Below are positions 54,225 through 64,000 of a stretch of 64,000 bases of DNA, piece after piece (positions within the stretch are counted from its first letter, which is position 1; the number at the start of each line of letters is the position of its first letter). The DNA is taken from positions 40,538-104,537 of the forward strand of contig NZ_JAGGPA010000036.1 in assembly GCF_018614035.1 (NCBI RefSeq). The letters are read 5' to 3'. A program made the translations under genes and the position numbers. This stretch comes from Streptomyces sp. ISL-96 (lineage in GTDB: Bacteria > Actinomycetota > Actinomycetes > Streptomycetales > Streptomycetaceae). Below the pieces are notes generated by a model, which had not been told where the DNA came from, did not search any database, and saw only the letters and a program-made list of their open reading frames with translations.

Positions 54225-55141
54225 ATGGGAGCGCAGCTCCGGGTCTACAAGCGTCGCATCCAAGCCGTCACCGCGACCAAGAAGATCACCAAGGCGATGG
54301 AGATGATCGCCGCCTCGCGCATCGTCAAGGCGCAGCGCAGGGTGGCGGCATCGATGCCGTACGCGACCGAGCTCACCCGTGCGGTGACCGCGGTGGCGAC
54401 CGGCTCCACCACCAAGCACCCCCTGACCACCGAGGTCGAGGCGCCGACCCGCGCCGCGGTTCTGCTCATCACGAGCGACCGCGGTCTGGCCGGCGGCTAC
54501 TCCTCCAACGCCATCAAGGCGGCAGAGCGGCTCCGTGAGCGCCTCGCCGGCGAGGGCAAGGAGGTCGACACGTATCTCGTCGGCCGCAAGGGTGTCGCCT
54601 ACTACAACTTCCGCGAGCGCAAGGTCGCGGAGTCGTGGACCGGCTTCACCGACAGCCCGTCGTACGGGGATGCCAAGAACATCGCCGCACCGCTGATCGA
54701 GGCCATCCAGACGGAGACGGCCGAGGGCGGTGTCGACGAGCTGCACATCGTCTTCACGGAATTCGTGTCGATGATGACGCAGAACCCGGTGGACAACCGG
54801 ATGCTGCCGCTCTCGCTCGACGAGGTAGCGGACGAGAACAGCAACAAGGGCGAGATCCTTCCGCTGTTCGACTTCGAGCCGTCGGCGGAGGACGTCCTCG
54901 ACGCCCTCCTGCCGCGCTACGTCGAGAGCCGTATCTACAACGCACTGCTGCAGGCCGCCGCTTCCGAGCACGCCGCCCGCCGTCGTGCGATGAAGTCGGC
55001 GACCGACAACGCCGGGGATCTCATCAAGAGCCTCTCCCGGCTTGCCAACGCGGCCCGCCAGGCCGAAATCACCCAGGAAATCAGCGAGATCGTCGGTGGC
55101 GCCAGCGCTCTGGCCGACGCGACCGCGGGGAGTGACAAGTA

Positions 55142-55142
<1 letters not shown>
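54225..55142 (+). CDS. atpG: ATP synthase subunit gamma
   Basis: A 305-residue rotor subunit; N-terminal GAQLRVYKRRIQAVTATKKITKAMEMIAA and C-terminal QAEITQEISEIVGGASAL coiled-coil helices are typical. Its TAA overlaps the atpD ATG by one base (TAATG), so the two are coupled. Confidence 0.98.
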
Positions 55143-56584
<1,442 letters not shown>

Positions 56585-56600
56585 ACGCAGTGAGCCGCGC

Positions 56601-56661
56601 GAGTCACGCTAGTGACTCACGTGACTCGTGGGAGAGGGGCGGGTACGTCCCGCCCCTCTCC
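56601..56661. terminator. Alternative hairpins between atpD and atpC
   Basis: GAGTCAC (56601-56607) can pair with either of two identical GTGACTC copies (56612-56618 and 56621-56627). It is followed by a perfect 13-bp stem, 56631-56643 with 56649-56661, loop TACGT. This looks like a partial terminator or mRNA-processing element inside the operon. Confidence 0.7.
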
Positions 56662-56725
56662 GTACGCCCCCTAGAATTGACCCAACACCCGGCACTACCG
56701 CCGGGTGGTGACCCGAGGAGCCACC

Positions 56726-57100
56726 TTGGCTGCTGAGCTGCACGTCGAGCTGGTCGCGGCGGACCGTAACGTCTGGTCCGGCGAGGCCACCCTGGTCGTC
56801 GCGCGCACCACGTCCGGCGACATCGGCGTCATGCCCGGTCACCAGCCGCTGCTGGGTGTGCTGGAGTCGGGCCCGGTGACGATCCGTACGAGCGACGGCG
56901 GCACTGTCGTCGCCGCGGTGCACGGCGGGTTCATCTCGTTCGCCGACAACAAGCTGTCTCTGCTCGCGGAGATCGCCGAGCTGTCGGACGAGATCGACCT
57001 TGAGCGCGCCGAGCGGGCGCTGGAGCGGGCGAAGGCGGAGGCGGATGCCGCCGCCGAGCGCCGCGCCGCCGTCCGACTGAGCGCCGTTGCGGGACACTGA
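56726..57100 (+). CDS. atpC: ATP synthase subunit epsilon
   Basis: A 124-residue epsilon subunit from TTG 56726 with GAGGAG upstream. N-terminal beta-sandwich (ELHVELVAADRNVWSGEATLVVARTTSGDIGVMPGHQPLLG), C-terminal helical hairpin (LERAERALERAKAEADAAAERRAA). It regulates F1 activity. Confidence 0.96.
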   Translation: MAAELHVELVAADRNVWSGEATLVVARTTSGDIGVMPGHQPLLGVLESGPVTIRTSDGGTVVAAVHGGFISFADNKLSLLAEIAELSDEIDLERAERALERAKAEADAAAERRAAVRLSAVAGH

Positions 57101-57122
57101 GTCTCGCGACGACGAGTTTTGA

Positions 57123-57171
57123 CCTCAGCCGCGGCCCGTACTGGATACTCCAGGGCGGGTCGCGGCTGAGG
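57123..57171. terminator. Terminator after the atp operon
   Basis: CCTCAGCCGCG (57123-57133) pairs with CGCGGCTGAGG (57161-57171); additional weaker pairing within the 27-nt loop (CCCG/CGGG). Lies 22 bp after atpC. Confidence 0.8.
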
Positions 57172-57239
57172 CGATACATCTGGAAAAGTTTTGTTTTGTT
57201 GCCGGTACTGGACGAGATGACGCGAGGAGGTCGGTGGAG

Positions 57240-57686
57240 ATGTTCCTCGCTCTGCTCGTGAGCGGCTCGGTAGTCGCGCTGGTACTGGTGGGACTCTTCG
57301 TCTTCGGGCTGCGCCGGCGGCTGATCCAGCGCTCCGGTGGCACCTTTGACTGCAGCCTGCGCTGGAACATCCCCGAGGAGCCCGACCGCTCCGGCAAGGG
57401 GTGGGTGTACGGCGTCGCCCGCTACAGCGGCGACCGCATCGACTGGTTCCGCGTCTTCTCGTACGCGCCCCGCCCGCGCCGCACTCTCGAACGCTCGGCG
57501 ATCGAGGTGCTCTCGCGCCGTTCGCCCGAGGGCGAGGAGGAGCTGGCGCTGCTGTCCGACGCCTGCATCCTCGGCTGCTCGCACCGCGGTACGCGCCTGG
57601 AGCTGGCGATGAGCGAGGACGCCCTCACCGGTTTCCTCGCCTGGCTGGAGGCCGCGCCTCCCGGCCAGCGCGTGAACGTGGCGTAG
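57240..57686 (+). CDS. DUF2550 membrane protein
   Basis: A 148-residue protein from ATG 57240 with GAGGAGG 9 nt upstream (GTG 57234 is closer but spaced poorly). One N-terminal helix (LALLVSGSVVALVLVGLFVFGL) then a soluble domain with GTFDCSLRW, DRIDWFRVFSYAPRPRRTLER. This is DUF2550, found next to atp genes across actinobacteria; function unknown. Confidence 0.9.
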   Translation: MFLALLVSGSVVALVLVGLFVFGLRRRLIQRSGGTFDCSLRWNIPEEPDRSGKGWVYGVARYSGDRIDWFRVFSYAPRPRRTLERSAIEVLSRRSPEGEEELALLSDACILGCSHRGTRLELAMSEDALTGFLAWLEAAPPGQRVNVA

Positions 57687-57698
57687 ACAGGCGAAGAA

Positions 57699-57744
57699 AA
57701 ATAGTCGGGGGGACGGGTCACAGGACCCGTCCCCCCGACTATTT
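57699..57744. terminator. Bidirectional 21-bp terminator between DUF2550 and chiC
   Basis: Arms 57699-57719 and 57724-57744 are perfectly complementary with an ACAG loop. A-rich on the left and T-rich on the right, so it can terminate both convergent genes. Confidence 0.92.
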
Positions 57745-57757
57745 CAAGCCTTCTTCA

Positions 57758-59608
57758 CTACTTCAGACCGTTGTTGATCGCGGTCACCAGCTCCCCATTG
57801 GCGGTGTCACCGCTGAACTCCCAGAAGAACGCGCCTCCCAGGCCCTGCCCCTTCGCCCAGCTCATCTTGGAGCCGATGGTGGCGGGGGTGTCGTAGCTCC
57901 ACCAGTCGGTGCCGCAGTGGGCGTACGCCGTGCCCGCGACCGTACCGTTGGCGGGGCACTTGGTCTTGAGGACCTTGTAGTCCTCGATGCCCGACTCGTA
58001 CGTCCCGGCGGCCGCGCCGGTCGCCGTGCCGCCCGGCTCCTTCTGCGTCACGCCCGTCCAGCCGCGCCCGTAGAAGCCGATGCCGAGCAGCAGCTTCTTC
58101 GCGGGGACGCCCTTGGCCTTGAGCTTGGCGATGGCGTCGGCCGAGTTGAAGCCGGCCTGCGGGATGCCGGGGTACGAGGTCAGCGGGGAGTGCGGGGCCG
58201 TCGGGCCCTTGGCCGCCCAGGCGCCGAAGAAGTCGTACGTCATCACGTTGTACCAGTCGGAGTACGTGGCCGCTCCGGCGTAGTCGGTGGCGTCGATCTT
58301 GCCGCCGGCCGAGGCGTCGGCCGTGATCGCGGCGGTGACCAGGTTGTTCGTACCGAACTTGGCGCGCATGGCCTGCATCATGGTCTTGAACGCGGCCGGG
58401 CCGCTCGTGTCGCAGGACAGGCCGCAGGCGTTCGGGTACTCCCAGTCCAGGTCGATGCCGTCGAAGACGTCGGCCCAGCGCGGGTCCTCCACCAGCTTGT
58501 AGCAGGAGTCGGCGAACGCGGCCGGGTTCTTGACGGCCTCGGTGAAGCCGCCGGACCAGGTCCAGCCGCCGAACGACCACAGCACCTTGATGTTCGGGTA
58601 CTTCGCCTTGAGCTTGCGCAGCTGGTTGAAGTTGCCGCGCAGCGGCTGGTCCCAGGTGTCGGCCTTGCCGTCGACGCTCTGGTCGGCGGTGTAGGCCTTG
58701 TCGATCGCCGCGAAGCTGTCGCCCATGGTGCACTTGCCGCCCTGGACGTTGCCGAACGAGTAGTTGATGTGCGTGATCTTGCCGGCCGAGCCGGAGGTGT
58801 CCAGGTTCTTCACGTGGTAGTTGCGTCCGTAGATGCCCCACTCGGTGAAGTAGCCCAGCTTGACCTGGCCGCCCGGGCCGGGGCCCGGGTCGGTGCCGCC
58901 GCCAGTGGTCCTGACCGCGCGGGCGCCGCTGACCGGGCCCGTCTGATCGGCGGTGTCACGGGCCTGCACGGAGTACGAGTAGTCGGTGCCGGCGGTGAGC
59001 CCGCTGTCCGTGTACGTCGTCGCGGTCACCGTCGCGACCTTGGCGCCGTCGCGCAGCACGTCGTAGTTCTTGACGCCCTTGTCGTCGGTGGCGGCGGTCC
59101 ACGACAACTTCACCGACGTGTCGGTGATGGTGCTCGCGGAAGGCGTGCCGGGTGCGGTCGGCGGAGTGTCACCGGGCACCGAACCGCCGTCGCACGACCC
59201 GCCGTTGAGCTTGCAGCCGCTGGGGGAGCCGGTGCCGGTGCCGTTGAAGCCGAAGGACGCGCTGGCGCCGGGCGCGAGATTGCCGCCCCAGCTCTTGTTC
59301 TTGGCGGTCCAGTGGTTGCCCGAGCTGGTGACGTCGGCGTCCCAGGCGGAGGTGACGGACGTACCGGCGGGGAAGTCCCACTCCACGGTCCAGCTGCTCA
59401 GGGTGGTGGTGCCGGTGTTCTTCACCGTCCACTTGCCCTCGAAGCCGGTGCCCCAGTCGGAGACCTTGGTGTACGAGGCGGTCGCCGAGGCGGCGGCCTG
59501 TGCGGGGGAGGCCAGGCCGACCATGGCGGCGAGCGGCACGATCAGCGCGGTGAGACCGGCTGCCGCTCTGGTTCTGAAGCGGGTGCGTAGGGGGGGTGTT
59601 GTACTCAA
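57758..59608 (-). CDS. chiC: Secreted family 18 chitinase
   Basis: A 616-residue protein from TTG 59608 (GGGAG upstream). The signal peptide is RAAAGLTALIVPLAAMVGLASPAQA. Domains: a CBM2 cellulose/chitin-binding module (about residues 38-145, WTVKNTGTTTLSSWTVEWDFP), a fibronectin III domain (about 155-235), and a GH18 catalytic domain with FDGIDLDWEYPNACG (Glu is the acid). Regulated by the ChiS-ChiR pair immediately upstream and by two 12-bp direct repeats at its promoter. Gene symbol follows the S. coelicolor chiC locus (same gene order). Confidence 0.94.
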   Translation of the reverse strand: MSTTPPLRTRFRTRAAAGLTALIVPLAAMVGLASPAQAAASATASYTKVSDWGTGFEGKWTVKNTGTTTLSSWTVEWDFPAGTSVTSAWDADVTSSGNHWTAKNKSWGGNLAPGASASFGFNGTGTGSPSGCKLNGGSCDGGSVPGDTPPTAPGTPSASTITDTSVKLSWTAATDDKGVKNYDVLRDGAKVATVTATTYTDSGLTAGTDYSYSVQARDTADQTGPVSGARAVRTTGGGTDPGPGPGGQVKLGYFTEWGIYGRNYHVKNLDTSGSAGKITHINYSFGNVQGGKCTMGDSFAAIDKAYTADQSVDGKADTWDQPLRGNFNQLRKLKAKYPNIKVLWSFGGWTWSGGFTEAVKNPAAFADSCYKLVEDPRWADVFDGIDLDWEYPNACGLSCDTSGPAAFKTMMQAMRAKFGTNNLVTAAITADASAGGKIDATDYAGAATYSDWYNVMTYDFFGAWAAKGPTAPHSPLTSYPGIPQAGFNSADAIAKLKAKGVPAKKLLLGIGFYGRGWTGVTQKEPGGTATGAAAGTYESGIEDYKVLKTKCPANGTVAGTAYAHCGTDWWSYDTPATIGSKMSWAKGQGLGGAFFWEFSGDTANGELVTAINNGLK

Positions 59609-59714
59609 GGGTGCTCCCAAGAGAGAGGTCCGGCGGTGAACGGGGATAGGACCTGCGCCGCTGGGCGAGCACACCTTGTTGTCATGGCACGCTCACCACT
59701 ACTGCGGTGCGGTG

Positions 59715-59756
59715 AGCGTAGGAAGGTCTGGACCAATCGTCAAGAGGTCTGGACCA
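59715..59756 (-). promoter_or_regulatory. chiC promoter with 12-bp direct repeats
   Basis: On the minus strand, TGGTCCAGACCT occurs at 59756-59745 and 59735-59724. Between them TTGACG (59743-59738) is a -35 box with a 17-bp spacer to TACGCT (59720-59715). These repeats are the established control site of Streptomyces chitinase promoters. Confidence 0.88.
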
Positions 59757-59785
59757 GAGGAGTATGCCCGGTGGACATCAAGCTG

Positions 59786-60439
59786 TCAGATTCCCAACTC
59801 CTGAGCGAGTACGGCGGCTTGCACCCGGCTGCGCAGCTCCAGCTTCCCGAGCAGGCGGCTCACATGGGTCTTCACCGTGGCCTCGGCCATGGTCAGGCGT
59901 AAGGCGATATCCGCGTTCGACAGCCCTTCCCCGAGACACGACAGCACCTCCCGCTCCCGCCGGGTAAGCGCATCGAGGGCCTGGTGACCAGGCGCGTTGG
60001 CGGACCGTACGGGCGCGGGCGACGCGAACTCCGCGATCAGCCGGCGGGTGACGGCGGGCGCGATCAGACCCTCGCCGCGCGCCACGGTGCGTACCGCCTC
60101 GATCAGGTCCTTCGCGTCCGTGTTCTTCAGCAGAAAGCCCGCGGCCCCGGCGCGCAGCGCCCCGAAGACGTACTCGTCGAGATCGAAAGTCGTCAGCACC
60201 AGGACGTCGGCGAGCTGCTCCGCCACCACCTGCCGGGTCGCCGACACCCCGTCCAGGCGCGGCATCTGTACGTCCATCAGCACCAGGTCCGGGCGCAGTT
60301 CGCGCGCCATGGCGACCGCCGCCTCGCCGTCCGCGGCCTCGCCCACCACCTCGATGTCCTGGGCACTGTTGAGGATGAGCACGAGGCCCGCCCGTACGGC
60401 CGACTGGTCTTCGGCGACCAGTACCCGAATCGTCGTCAT
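59786..60439 (-). CDS. chiR: NarL-type response regulator ChiR
   Basis: A 217-residue regulator. The receiver has VLVAEDQSAVRAG and phosphoacceptor Asp in LVLMDVQMPRLDG; Lys in FLLKNTD. The LuxR HTH (about residues 150-205) is LTRREREVLSCLGEGLSNADIALRLTMAEATVKTHVSRLLG. Leu180 is a TTA codon (59902-59900), predicting dependence on bldA tRNA. Stop and start overlap with chiS upstream (4 bp). It activates chitinase genes in response to chitin oligomers in related species. Confidence 0.93.
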   Translation of the reverse strand: MTTIRVLVAEDQSAVRAGLVLILNSAQDIEVVGEAADGEAAVAMARELRPDLVLMDVQMPRLDGVSATRQVVAEQLADVLVLTTFDLDEYVFGALRAGAAGFLLKNTDAKDLIEAVRTVARGEGLIAPAVTRRLIAEFASPAPVRSANAPGHQALDALTRREREVLSCLGEGLSNADIALRLTMAEATVKTHVSRLLGKLELRSRVQAAVLAQELGI

Positions 60440-61656
60440 GCGTACAGCTCCGTATCGTCCTCGGCGGGCAGTCGCGCCCGTACTTGCCAGATCTTCGTGC
60501 CGTCCGCCGCGGTGACGGGGCCCGCCTCCAGCGACCCGTCGAGCAGCGTGACCCGCTCCCGCATCCCCACCAGGCCCGCACCCGAACCGGGCGCGCGTGG
60601 GCCGGGCCGCTCGCCGTACGGGCTGGTCACGCCGACCGTCAGCGTGTGGTCGGTGTGCGCGAGCGTCACCGTGACCGTGCCGGGGGAGGCGTGCTTGAGC
60701 GCGTTGGTGAGGGACTCCTGGACGATCCGGTACGCGGCCATCTCGACCGGCGCGGGGAGCCGGCCGCTGCCCGGTTCGCGGCCGTCGTCGAGGACGAAGA
60801 CGAGTCCGCTGTCGGCGCCGACCGTACGGACCTTGGCGATGAGGGCGTCGAGCCCGTCGAGCGCGGGGGCGACAGCGGGCTCCTGGTCCGCTCCGCCGCT
60901 GTCGCGGAGCAGACCGATGAGCCTGCGCATCTCGGACAGGCCCTGGACGCTGTTCTCGCGGATGACGGCCAGCGCGTCCGTAGACGCCTGCGGCTCTGCG
61001 ATGGACAGCGCGGCTGTGGAGTGGATCGCGATGGCGGACAGGTGGTTGGCGACCATGTCGTGCAGCTCGCGCGCCATGCGGGAGCGCTCGGCCGTGATGG
61101 CCTGGTTACGGTCGATCTCGGCCAGCAGCGCGGTCTGTTCGGCGCGCAGCCGGGCCGCCTCCGCCGCCTCGCGGTGGTTGCGCAGGCTGGCGCCGGTGAT
61201 CGCGGGCGCGAAGGAGACCAGGCCGGTGCCGACGCCGATGAGCAGCGCCTCCGGGCGGCGGAGCCAGGCCAGGGCGGCGATCGTCATGGCCACGGTGATC
61301 AGGCCCGTGATGACGGGGATCCGGCGGGCCGCTCCGGGAGTTCCGTACACCACGGCGGCGTACATCAGGTCCGTGTACATCAGGACGGTCGCCAGATTGC
61401 CGTGGGTGAACTGGTCGGCAATCAGGGCGACGGTGCCGATGAGCAGGGCCGTACTGGGGCACGACCTGCGCAGCAGCTCCACTGAGGCCATCACCGCGAG
61501 CGGTACGAGGGTCACCCAGGACGGCGTCAGGTCCCGGAAGGCGGTGGTGTGCAGCCCGAGGCCCCACAGGAGGACTCCGCCGAGCAGGCCGATCACCGCG
61601 AGGAGGACGCCGTCGCGATGCGGGCGGGGGAAGCGGGTCACGTCACCATCCAACAC
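60436..61656 (-). CDS. chiS: Sensor kinase ChiS
   Basis: A 406-residue kinase with about five N-terminal helices, HisKA_3 dimerisation (SRMARELHDMVANHLSAIAIHS) and HATPase with SLTNALKHASPGTVTVTLAH and GSGAGLVGMRERV. NarL-type partner of ChiR downstream. It senses chitin breakdown products in relatives. Confidence 0.92.
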   Translation of the reverse strand: MLDGDVTRFPRPHRDGVLLAVIGLLGGVLLWGLGLHTTAFRDLTPSWVTLVPLAVMASVELLRRSCPSTALLIGTVALIADQFTHGNLATVLMYTDLMYAAVVYGTPGAARRIPVITGLITVAMTIAALAWLRRPEALLIGVGTGLVSFAPAITGASLRNHREAAEAARLRAEQTALLAEIDRNQAITAERSRMARELHDMVANHLSAIAIHSTAALSIAEPQASTDALAVIRENSVQGLSEMRRLIGLLRDSGGADQEPAVAPALDGLDALIAKVRTVGADSGLVFVLDDGREPGSGRLPAPVEMAAYRIVQESLTNALKHASPGTVTVTLAHTDHTLTVGVTSPYGERPGPRAPGSGAGLVGMRERVTLLDGSLEAGPVTAADGTKIWQVRARLPAEDDTELYA

Positions 61657-61797
61657 GGCGCGGACCGGCTCGTCCTCCCCGTGCGGGTTGAGCCGCGGCT
61701 ACATCGAAGGATGCAGTGCGGGTTCGTCATTGGCGACGACGATTCGGGGCTTCGCGGACGGGAGGGTTGGGAGCATAACGGGAGGGGAGTGAACACT

Positions 61798-62337
61798 GTG
61801 ATCGTCGCGCTGATCATCATCTGCGAAGTCGGTTTCTGGGTATTGCTGGCCGGGGGCCTGGCCCTGCGCTACCTGGCGAAGATGCCGCGCGCCGGGGTGG
61901 CCGTGCTGCTCATGGAGCCGCTGCTGGAGGTCGTGCTGCTGGTCGTCACGGCCGTCGACTTGAAGAACGGCGCTGAGCCGGACTGGAAGCACGGTCTCGC
62001 GGCCGTCTACATCGGCTTCACGGTCGCGTTCGGCCATCGCGTAATCAAGTGGGCCGACGCCCGGTTTGCCCACCGCTTCGCTGGCGGGTCGGCGCCGGTG
62101 CGGCCGCCGAAGTACGGGATGGCTCGCGCGGTCCACGAGTGGAAGGTCGCGGGGCGGTGGATGCTGGGGGCGGGGATCGCGATGGGGCTGCTTCAGGTGG
62201 CGATCTGGTACGTGGGTGGGGACGGGGACGTCGGGTCGCTGCGGATGTGGCAGCAGAAGATGCGCTTCGTGATCGGCATCAACGCGATCATCGCGGGGGC
62301 GTACACGGTGTTCCCGAAGCGGGAGCCAGTGGGATAG
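61798..62337 (+). CDS. Four-helix membrane protein, unknown function
   Basis: A 179-residue protein from GTG 61798 (GGAGGGGAG site; GTG 61789 is too close to it). Helices: IVALIIICEVGFWVLLAGGLALRY, AVLLMEPLLEVVLLVVTAV, GLAAVYIGFTVAFGHRVI and the C-terminal MRFVIGINAIIAGAYTVF. A basic cytosolic segment lies between helices 3 and 4. Divergently transcribed from chiS. Conserved-looking but not recognised. Confidence 0.75.
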   Translation: MIVALIIICEVGFWVLLAGGLALRYLAKMPRAGVAVLLMEPLLEVVLLVVTAVDLKNGAEPDWKHGLAAVYIGFTVAFGHRVIKWADARFAHRFAGGSAPVRPPKYGMARAVHEWKVAGRWMLGAGIAMGLLQVAIWYVGGDGDVGSLRMWQQKMRFVIGINAIIAGAYTVFPKREPVG

Positions 62338-62383
62338 CGGGGGCTGGGGTACGGGCGGGCCGCTGCGCGGCGCCTTTCCCCGA

Positions 62384-62512
62384 CCCGCCCCTTCCCGAAC
62401 TGGGGCGCTGCCCCAGGCCCCGCTCCTCAAACGCCGGAGGGGCTGGTTGGTGCGGCCGGATCCAGCCCGTCCGGGGGTCTGGGGGCTTGCCCCCAGTTCG
62501 GGAAGGGGCGGG
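62384..62512. repeat. Large dispersed inverted repeat
   Basis: The 22-bp arm 62384-62405 (CCCGCCCCTTCCCGAACTGG..) is the exact complement of 62491-62512. Inside are the CTCAAACGCCGGAGGGGCTG and CAGCCCGTCCGGGG parts seen at 8129-8185 and 12184-12210. It is convergent-terminator-like in position between two genes; no coding gene is in 62338-62545. Confidence 0.85.
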
Positions 62513-62545
62513 GTGGGCAACAAGCCCGCCGCAGGCGATGCGCCC

Positions 62546-63118
62546 CTACCGCTCGCCGCCCGGAACCCACAGCACGTCCCCGACCTCCTTGTTGGCCACC
62601 CTGGCCAGGATGAACAGCAGGTCCGACAGCCGGTTCAGATACGTCGCCGTCAGCGGATTCATGACCTCCCCGTGGACCTCGAACGCCGCCCACGTCGACC
62701 GCTCCGCCCGCCGCACCACCGTGCACGCCTGGTGCAGCAGCGCCGCTCCAGGCGTGCCCCCCGGCAGGATGAAGCTCCGCAGTTTCTCCAGCTCCTCCAG
62801 GAAGCGGTCGCAGTCCGCCTCCAGCTTGTCGATGTACGACTGCTCGACACGAAGCGGCGGGTACTTCGGGTCCTTGACCACCGGAGTGGACAGATCCGCG
62901 CCCACGTCGAAGAGGTCGTTCTGGACCCGGACGAGGACCTTCACCACGGCCTCGTCGAGCTGCCCGAGGGCGATCGCCGTCCCGATGGCGGCATTGGCCT
63001 CATTGGCGTCGGCGTAAGCAGAGATCCGCAGATCGGTCTTGGCGGTGCGGCTCATGTCGCCCAGGGCGGTGGTGCCCTTGTCGCCGGTACGGGTATAGAT
63101 GCGCGTCAGATTGACCAT
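62546..63118 (-). CDS. PduO-type cob(I)alamin adenosyltransferase
   Basis: A 190-residue trimeric enzyme that adenosylates cobalamin. Motifs: TRIYTRTGDKGTTALGD near the N-terminus (ATP site), VRRAERSTWAAF and NRLSDLLFILAR near the C-terminus. Start ATG 63118. 14 bp after the permease gene. Confidence 0.95.
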   Translation of the reverse strand: MVNLTRIYTRTGDKGTTALGDMSRTAKTDLRISAYADANEANAAIGTAIALGQLDEAVVKVLVRVQNDLFDVGADLSTPVVKDPKYPPLRVEQSYIDKLEADCDRFLEELEKLRSFILPGGTPGAALLHQACTVVRRAERSTWAAFEVHGEVMNPLTATYLNRLSDLLFILARVANKEVGDVLWVPGGER

Positions 63119-63132
63119 GCAACCGAGCCTAG

Positions 63133-63888
63133 CTACGCCCCCGCCTTCCGGAAGACCCGTGTGCCCACCGTCACGGCGACCGCCACCAGCGCGGCCGACA
63201 CGAGCACGCCGTACAGCATCGCCGTACCCGCGTAATCGCCCACATAGCCCGCCCGCATCGCGTCCACCAGGTAGCGGAACGGCATGAAGTGCGACAGCAC
63301 ATCCAGCCACCCCGGCGCCAGCGTCATCGGCAGCATCAGGCCGGAGAGCAGCATCGACGGCATGCTCAGCCCGTTGATCAGGGGACCGAAATCCTGCGGG
63401 CGGGAGACCTTGAGTGCGACGGAGTACGACAGCGAGGCGAGCGCGATCGTCAGTACGCCCACGAACGCGAAGCCGATCAGGATGCCGCCCAGCGGAGCCC
63501 GCAGCCCGAGCACCGTCGCGGCCAGCACCACCAGTACCGCCTGGAGCACGAAAAGTGCCGCGTCCCGCAGCACGCGCCCCAGGAGCAGTGCGAGCCGGCT
63601 GACGGGGGTGGCCCGCATCCGCTCCAGTACGCCGGACTGCTGTTCGAGGATGACCGAGAAACCGGCGAACAGGGCGCCGAACAGGCCGAGTTGGAGGAGC
63701 AGGCCGGGAACGAGGACCTGCCACGAATCGCCCTGCGAGCCGAGCGGCAGACCGGTCAGCAAGGGACCGAAGAAGACCAGATACAGCAGTGGCATCAGTG
63801 CGCCGAAGAGCATCTGGAACTTGGAGCGCAGCGACTGACGGGCGTACCGCCCGAAAAGCAGTGCGGTATCGGAAAGAAGAACACTCAT
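63133..63888 (-). CDS. ABC-2 type transporter permease
   Basis: A 251-residue permease with six helices and an ABC-2 motif (LINGLSMPSMLLSGLMLPMTLAPGWL). AGGAGA 9 nt ahead of ATG 63888. Drug/daunorubicin-type exporter family; its ATPase lies just upstream. Confidence 0.92.
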   Translation of the reverse strand: MSVLLSDTALLFGRYARQSLRSKFQMLFGALMPLLYLVFFGPLLTGLPLGSQGDSWQVLVPGLLLQLGLFGALFAGFSVILEQQSGVLERMRATPVSRLALLLGRVLRDAALFVLQAVLVVLAATVLGLRAPLGGILIGFAFVGVLTIALASLSYSVALKVSRPQDFGPLINGLSMPSMLLSGLMLPMTLAPGWLDVLSHFMPFRYLVDAMRAGYVGDYAGTAMLYGVLVSAALVAVAVTVGTRVFRKAGA

Positions 63889-63902
63889 GAGTGTCGGGTC
63901 TC

Positions 63903-63998
63903 CTAGACCCGTACTTCGCGGGTCGTTGATTCGTATGGTGTGACCGGTCCGGGGGTGTCCTCGGGCCGGGGTGTGGCGTTGGGTGGGGTGTGTCGAAT
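63903..63998 (-). CDS. ABC transporter ATPase C-terminus (partial)
   Basis: An open frame from the window edge ending with TAG at 63903-63905, encoding a tail with PNATPRPEDTPGPVTPY and TTREVRV. Position 14 bp before the permease start on the same strand fits the ATP-binding partner. No motif visible in this fragment. Confidence 0.5.
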   Translation of the reverse strand: MRHTPPNATPRPEDTPGPVTPYESTTREVRV

Positions 63999-64000
63999 TC

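Overview
The window is a stretch of high-GC actinobacterial chromosome, almost certainly Streptomyces. The support is very GC-rich codon third positions, frequent GTG/TTG starts, rare TTA codons, a conservon (cvnABCD), the chiS-chiR-chiC chitinase locus, and the actinobacterial order lysA-hom-thrC-thrB-rho-rpmE-prfA-prmC-tsaC-wecA-atpIBEFHAGDC. No CRISPR array, intact insertion sequence, rRNA or prophage was seen; there is one tRNA (Arg, anticodon CCG).

Layout. 1-3220: the tail of a cvnA sensor kinase, cvnB, cvnC, cvnD and a styrene/indole-monooxygenase-like flavoprotein in one operon. 3221-8196: an accessory islet with a PadR regulator behind a doubled palindrome, a repeat-bearing protein, a small membrane protein, a HAD-type protein, an XRE regulator and three tiny coupled genes. 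Three of these genes carry the rare TTA codon. 8197-13467: an NlpC/P60 endopeptidase with a probable c-di-AMP (ydaO-type) leader, a lipoprotein, a membrane pseudokinase fused to a PQQ-like propeller, and a small conserved protein. 13502-16546: a TetR regulator, an AurF-type diiron oxygenase and a divergent second ferritin-like diiron protein, with striking repeats between them. 16598-23784: an ADP-ribosylglycohydrolase, a DUF3291 protein, a PBP/FtsW pair, a secreted SH3-like protein, and a lipoprotein plus orphan histidine kinase. 23831-27136: zinc ribbon, ligase, NHEJ polymerase and Ku. 27276-30041: Tat phospholipase C, a small orphan and tRNA-Arg.

30191-49006 is core metabolism and translation: receiver-only regulator, nrtL (ArgS relic), lysA, hom, thrC, thrB, rho, a secreted trypsin-like protease, an LCP ligase, rpmE, prfA, prmC, tsaC, a tyrosine-phosphatase homologue lacking its nucleophile, a serine hydroxymethyltransferase with altered active-site tyrosines, and a wecA-like transferase. 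49270-57100 is the complete F1Fo ATP synthase operon with an elaborate hairpin region between atpD and atpC. 57240-64000 holds a DUF2550 protein, chiC with its 12-bp direct repeats, chiR (with a TTA codon), chiS, an unknown membrane protein, a large dispersed inverted repeat, a PduO-type cobalamin adenosyltransferase, and an ABC-2 permease with the end of its ATPase.

The least explained parts are the TTA-containing islet at 3.6-8.2 kb, the pseudokinase-propeller, the diiron pair with phased GAGCGCT repeats, the Cys-to-Ser phosphatase, and a dispersed repeat that has entered two coding regions. Family assignments rest on motif recognition without any database search.
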